Below, piece by piece: positions 61,349-64,000 of a stretch of 64,000 nucleotides of DNA. The stretch spans positions 142,495 to 206,494 of the forward strand of contig RCAB01000065.1 of the NCBI GenBank assembly GCA_003640385.1. Direction: 5' to 3'. This DNA comes from Setaria digitata (taxonomy: Eukaryota > Nematoda > Chromadorea > Rhabditida > Setariidae). The translations under genes were made by a program, and so were the position numbers. Numbering within the stretch: the first letter of the stretch is position 1; each line of letters begins with the position of its first letter. The notes beneath the pieces are model-generated. The model saw only the letters and a program-made list of their open reading frames with translations, ran no database searches and had not been told where the DNA came from.

Positions 61349-61500
61349 GCGGGTAAGTGGGCAAACGGGCAAGCAAGCAAGCGGGTAAGTAGGAAAACGA
61401 GAAAGCAAGCGGGTAAGTGGGCAAAGCGAGCGGGTAAGTGAGCAAACGGACAAGCAAGCGAGCGGGTAAGTGGGCAAGTGGGTAAGCAAAAGCAGGCAAA
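61349..61500 (+). repeat. Tetranucleotide-based minisatellite with repeated GGGTAAGT
   Basis: Built from degenerate 4-mers (GCGG, GTAA, GTGG, GCAA, ACGG). GCGGGTAAGT recurs at 61349, 61381, 61409, 61430 and 61462, giving spacings of 32, 28, 21 and 32. Antisense open frames across it (Leu/Pro/Cys-rich) are artefacts of the repeat. Confidence 0.8.
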
Positions 61501-63079
61501 CCTCGTACCATATGACCAGAGCAACAGGAGCAACAACATCCTCTATTTTTATTATGGAAGTACTCTTCCGTTTTTACCTCCCCTTCCCTCCTACAGCACC
61601 CCGCACCATCCATGTCTTATATTATTGTTCGAGAATTTTTGCTAATGCCTAAAATTCCCTTTCTTCCTCTTCCTTCAAGAGCAAAAAGGGAAAAAAAAAA
61701 AGATTGAATGAATGAATGAAGGCTGAAAAATGACATATTATAAGAGGGGGGTTTTTAGGCTTTCAGTACACTTTCTAAACCAAAAATTTTAAATTTGAGC
61801 GAAAAAAAAAGAAAGAAAAAAGAATTGTTTTCAGTAGCAAATAAGAAAACAAACAAAACTGTTGTTTTAAGATATTCCGAAGTACGAAAATATATAATGA
61901 CGTCTGTTGATTACACAACAAATGTGTGATATCGGAAATTAGATACAATTATTGTTACTGAGAGGGAAGGTTTCTATAAACAATTTAAAAGTGGATTTTT
62001 TAATATTTAACAAAAAATTTTCAAAAAAGAATAAGAAAAAGGGGCAAGAAAATGGGTTTTTAGTGATTATAACCAATTTAAAAATTGCTCCAGAGAGTGT
62101 TTTTTGTTTTTTTTTTCCTGACATCTGAAAGCCCGTAACATTTATCGAATACGATTGGGAGGCAACTTTTCAACTGCTAAATATGTTCTGTATCATTCAC
62201 AAAATGGTTAAATGTATGAAACTTAATTACGCAATGACCATTTGCCGAAGTAACAATCGCAATAAGAAGTGAGCATTTTGCAGGATAGCGAAATGATTCG
62301 ATATGCAACGAAAGAATACAATCGTTAACTGCTATCAAATTAAATATAAACTTTCGAATTGCATTCAAGAAATGAAAAAAAAAAAAGCATTAAATAAGCT
62401 TAGAATTATTAAATAAATTTAAAAAAAAAAATTATTGAATAAATTCAATTCAAAAGTACCGCATTCAAAAATTAAACAGAAAAAAATCAAATTTGCAATC
62501 AAAAATTGAAAAAAAAAAAAGAAAATTCGAATCAAATTTGATGCAAAACAGAACGAAATATACGGAAGTCCTGGCATCGTACACCTTTAAAGCTTAAACT
62601 CTTCTATCTCTAACAGGATAGTTTACTACGGTTTATACTGCTCTGTCAAAAATAATCACCTGCTATTCATCAAATCTCGAAATAGTGTTGTATGGGGGCA
62701 ACAACAATTAAATATAACATTATTCAAGTGATATTCTAAAATTCATTATCCTAATGAATTGCTATCAATACTTTTTCAGCGGTGTTCCATACAGCACAGT
62801 TAAACGGAATGAAATGCAAACATACTAAGTGTAATTTTGCATTGGTCTTTGGAATAGTTAAAAAATAAAAAGCTATTTGAAAAGTATGCATGAAAAGTAA
62901 ATTTTTCTTTTTCATTGATAAACTTTCACATGATGAATGGAGAGAGTGAAGAGCTTTCAAACAGAATGTAATTGAATGAAGTGGGAAAATGAAGGAATGA
63001 GGGAAAGGGAAGCGCGTAGAAATACTGCATAACGATGATTTGCAATAATGATGATCAAAATAAGTGTTGATGATTGATA

Positions 63080-64000
63080 ATGGTGATGATGATGACGGCA
63101 ATAATAATGATAATAGCAAAAAGAGTAAACAATATAAATATAAACCATTGTAATAATTATTAATGATATTAATTGATAATAATACTAATTAGCAATAAAA
63201 TAGATGGCAACGTTAATTAACAACATTAAATATTAATAATATTAATTAATAGTAACAGGAACAATGATAACATCAATTAACAATAATAATGTAAAAATTA
63301 ATTAATAATAATATCGATCAACAATGATATTAATTAGCAACAACTATTAATGGTAAATATATAATATTATCTAATAATAATTATTATTAGTTGTTATATC
63401 AATTTATATTACTACGTAAAAAATAGTTATTATTAATAACTATTTTTTAACATTACTGATAATAATTATCATTCGTTAATATTGTTATGTAATATTATTA
63501 TTAATAGCAATAGTTAAAAAATTATTGATAATCGATGATACAAGGATAATATATAATGTTATTATATTATTAATAATTAGTTGATAATAAACATTAATTA
63601 TTAATTAATAATAACATTAATAAAAATACTAATAAACAGTTTTATTATTAATTGTCGATTATCAATTAATGCTACTACCTAAGAATATCAACAATTATTG
63701 TCGTTAATTATAATTACTAATCAGTAAAAAATAATAATAAATACGAACTGCTAGTTAATAATTATTATTAACAAATGATAAAAATAATAACAAATCCTGT
63801 CATTAATTGTTAATTAATAGTAATAAAGGTGAGTGATAACAATAATTGCAATGATAAACAATAATAATAATAAATAATAACAATAAATAATAATAATAAT
63901 AAATAATAATAATAGATGATAATGATAGTAAATAATAATAAATAATAACAATAAATAATAATAATAAATGATAATAATAGTAAATAATAATAAATAATAA
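63080..64000. repeat. Degenerate TAA/ATT repeat block
   Basis: Over 900 bp almost devoid of G and C, built from AATAAT, ATTAATTA and TAACAAT units, becoming nearly pure TAA after 63850. A higher-order unit of roughly 70 bp containing AATAACAATAAATAATAATA repeats at the very end. Several perfect palindromes occur inside (63371-63390, 63418-63448). Confidence 0.75.

Larger units (their letters stand above)
59399..64000. other. Gene-free, low-complexity end of the window
   Basis: May contain the start of the zinc-finger gene. Otherwise poly-A with N (60025-60073), an AT hairpin (60967-61022), a GT repeat ending in N (61047-61105), a GTAA-rich minisatellite (61349-61500), A-rich stretches (62380-62520) and a TAA/ATT block (63080-64000). 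No RNA gene or conserved exon seen. Confidence 0.4.

Noticed and set aside
61241..61613. Antisense Leu/Pro/Cys-rich repetitive frames
   Set aside because: Translation of the GTAA/GCAA minisatellite; present in several frames at once.

Overview
The window is eukaryotic, AT-rich DNA from a nematode, most likely a clade III (filarial or other spirurid) worm. The evidence is compact genes cut into many small exons, introns of about 50-1000 bp ending in TTTTCAG or TTTTAG, and animal protein families with nematode-type architectures (innexin, EB-module protein, PAN-ZP cuticle protein). No bacterial genes, rRNA, tRNA, CRISPR array or intact transposon were recognised. The longest single reading frames are mostly not genes. 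The real genes appear only when exons are joined by splice sites and phase, and I traced them by hand that way.

Layout. 1-145: last coding exon of a plus-strand gene ending in a dibasic/amidation pattern (neuropeptide-precursor-like). 1097-5528 (+): complete Integrator subunit INTS10, 16 exons, 719 aa. 6146-7631 (-): small protein with only a TDP-43-type N-terminal domain, convergent with INTS10. 9969-13174 (+): TMEM184-family membrane protein, divergent from the TDP-43-like gene. 15061-17416 (+): NF-YA, the sequence-specific subunit of the CCAAT-binding factor. 17417-31001: about 13.6 kb with no gene I can support. 31002-35523 (+): innexin, with possible alternative tail exons to 36995. 38130-41930 (+): secreted cysteine-rich EB-module protein. 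42340-43807 (-): PTF1/HLH-13-type bHLH factor. 45260-51951 (-): large PAN(x4)-ZP transmembrane protein resembling NOAH/NompA. 54027-59398 (-): C2H2 zinc-finger protein with 11 fingers, 5' end unresolved. 59399-64000: no gene seen; low-complexity tracts, an AT hairpin, a minisatellite and a 0.9 kb TAA/ATT-rich terminal block.

The genes are functionally mixed: transcription and RNA (INTS10, TDP-43-like, NF-YA, bHLH, zinc finger), membranes and junctions (TMEM184, innexin), and extracellular matrix (EB protein, PAN-ZP). I see no operon-like spacing; same-strand neighbours are 0.9-13.6 kb apart. Five single-N positions, four of them directly after a homopolymer or dinucleotide run of about 40 bp or more and one just past such a run, look like assembly joins. 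The points most worth a second look are the stand-alone TDP-43 N-terminal domain protein, the CCAAT cluster over NF-YA exon 1, two phase-supported GC-AG introns, the neuropeptide-like end exon, and the splice-donor-rich minisatellite.
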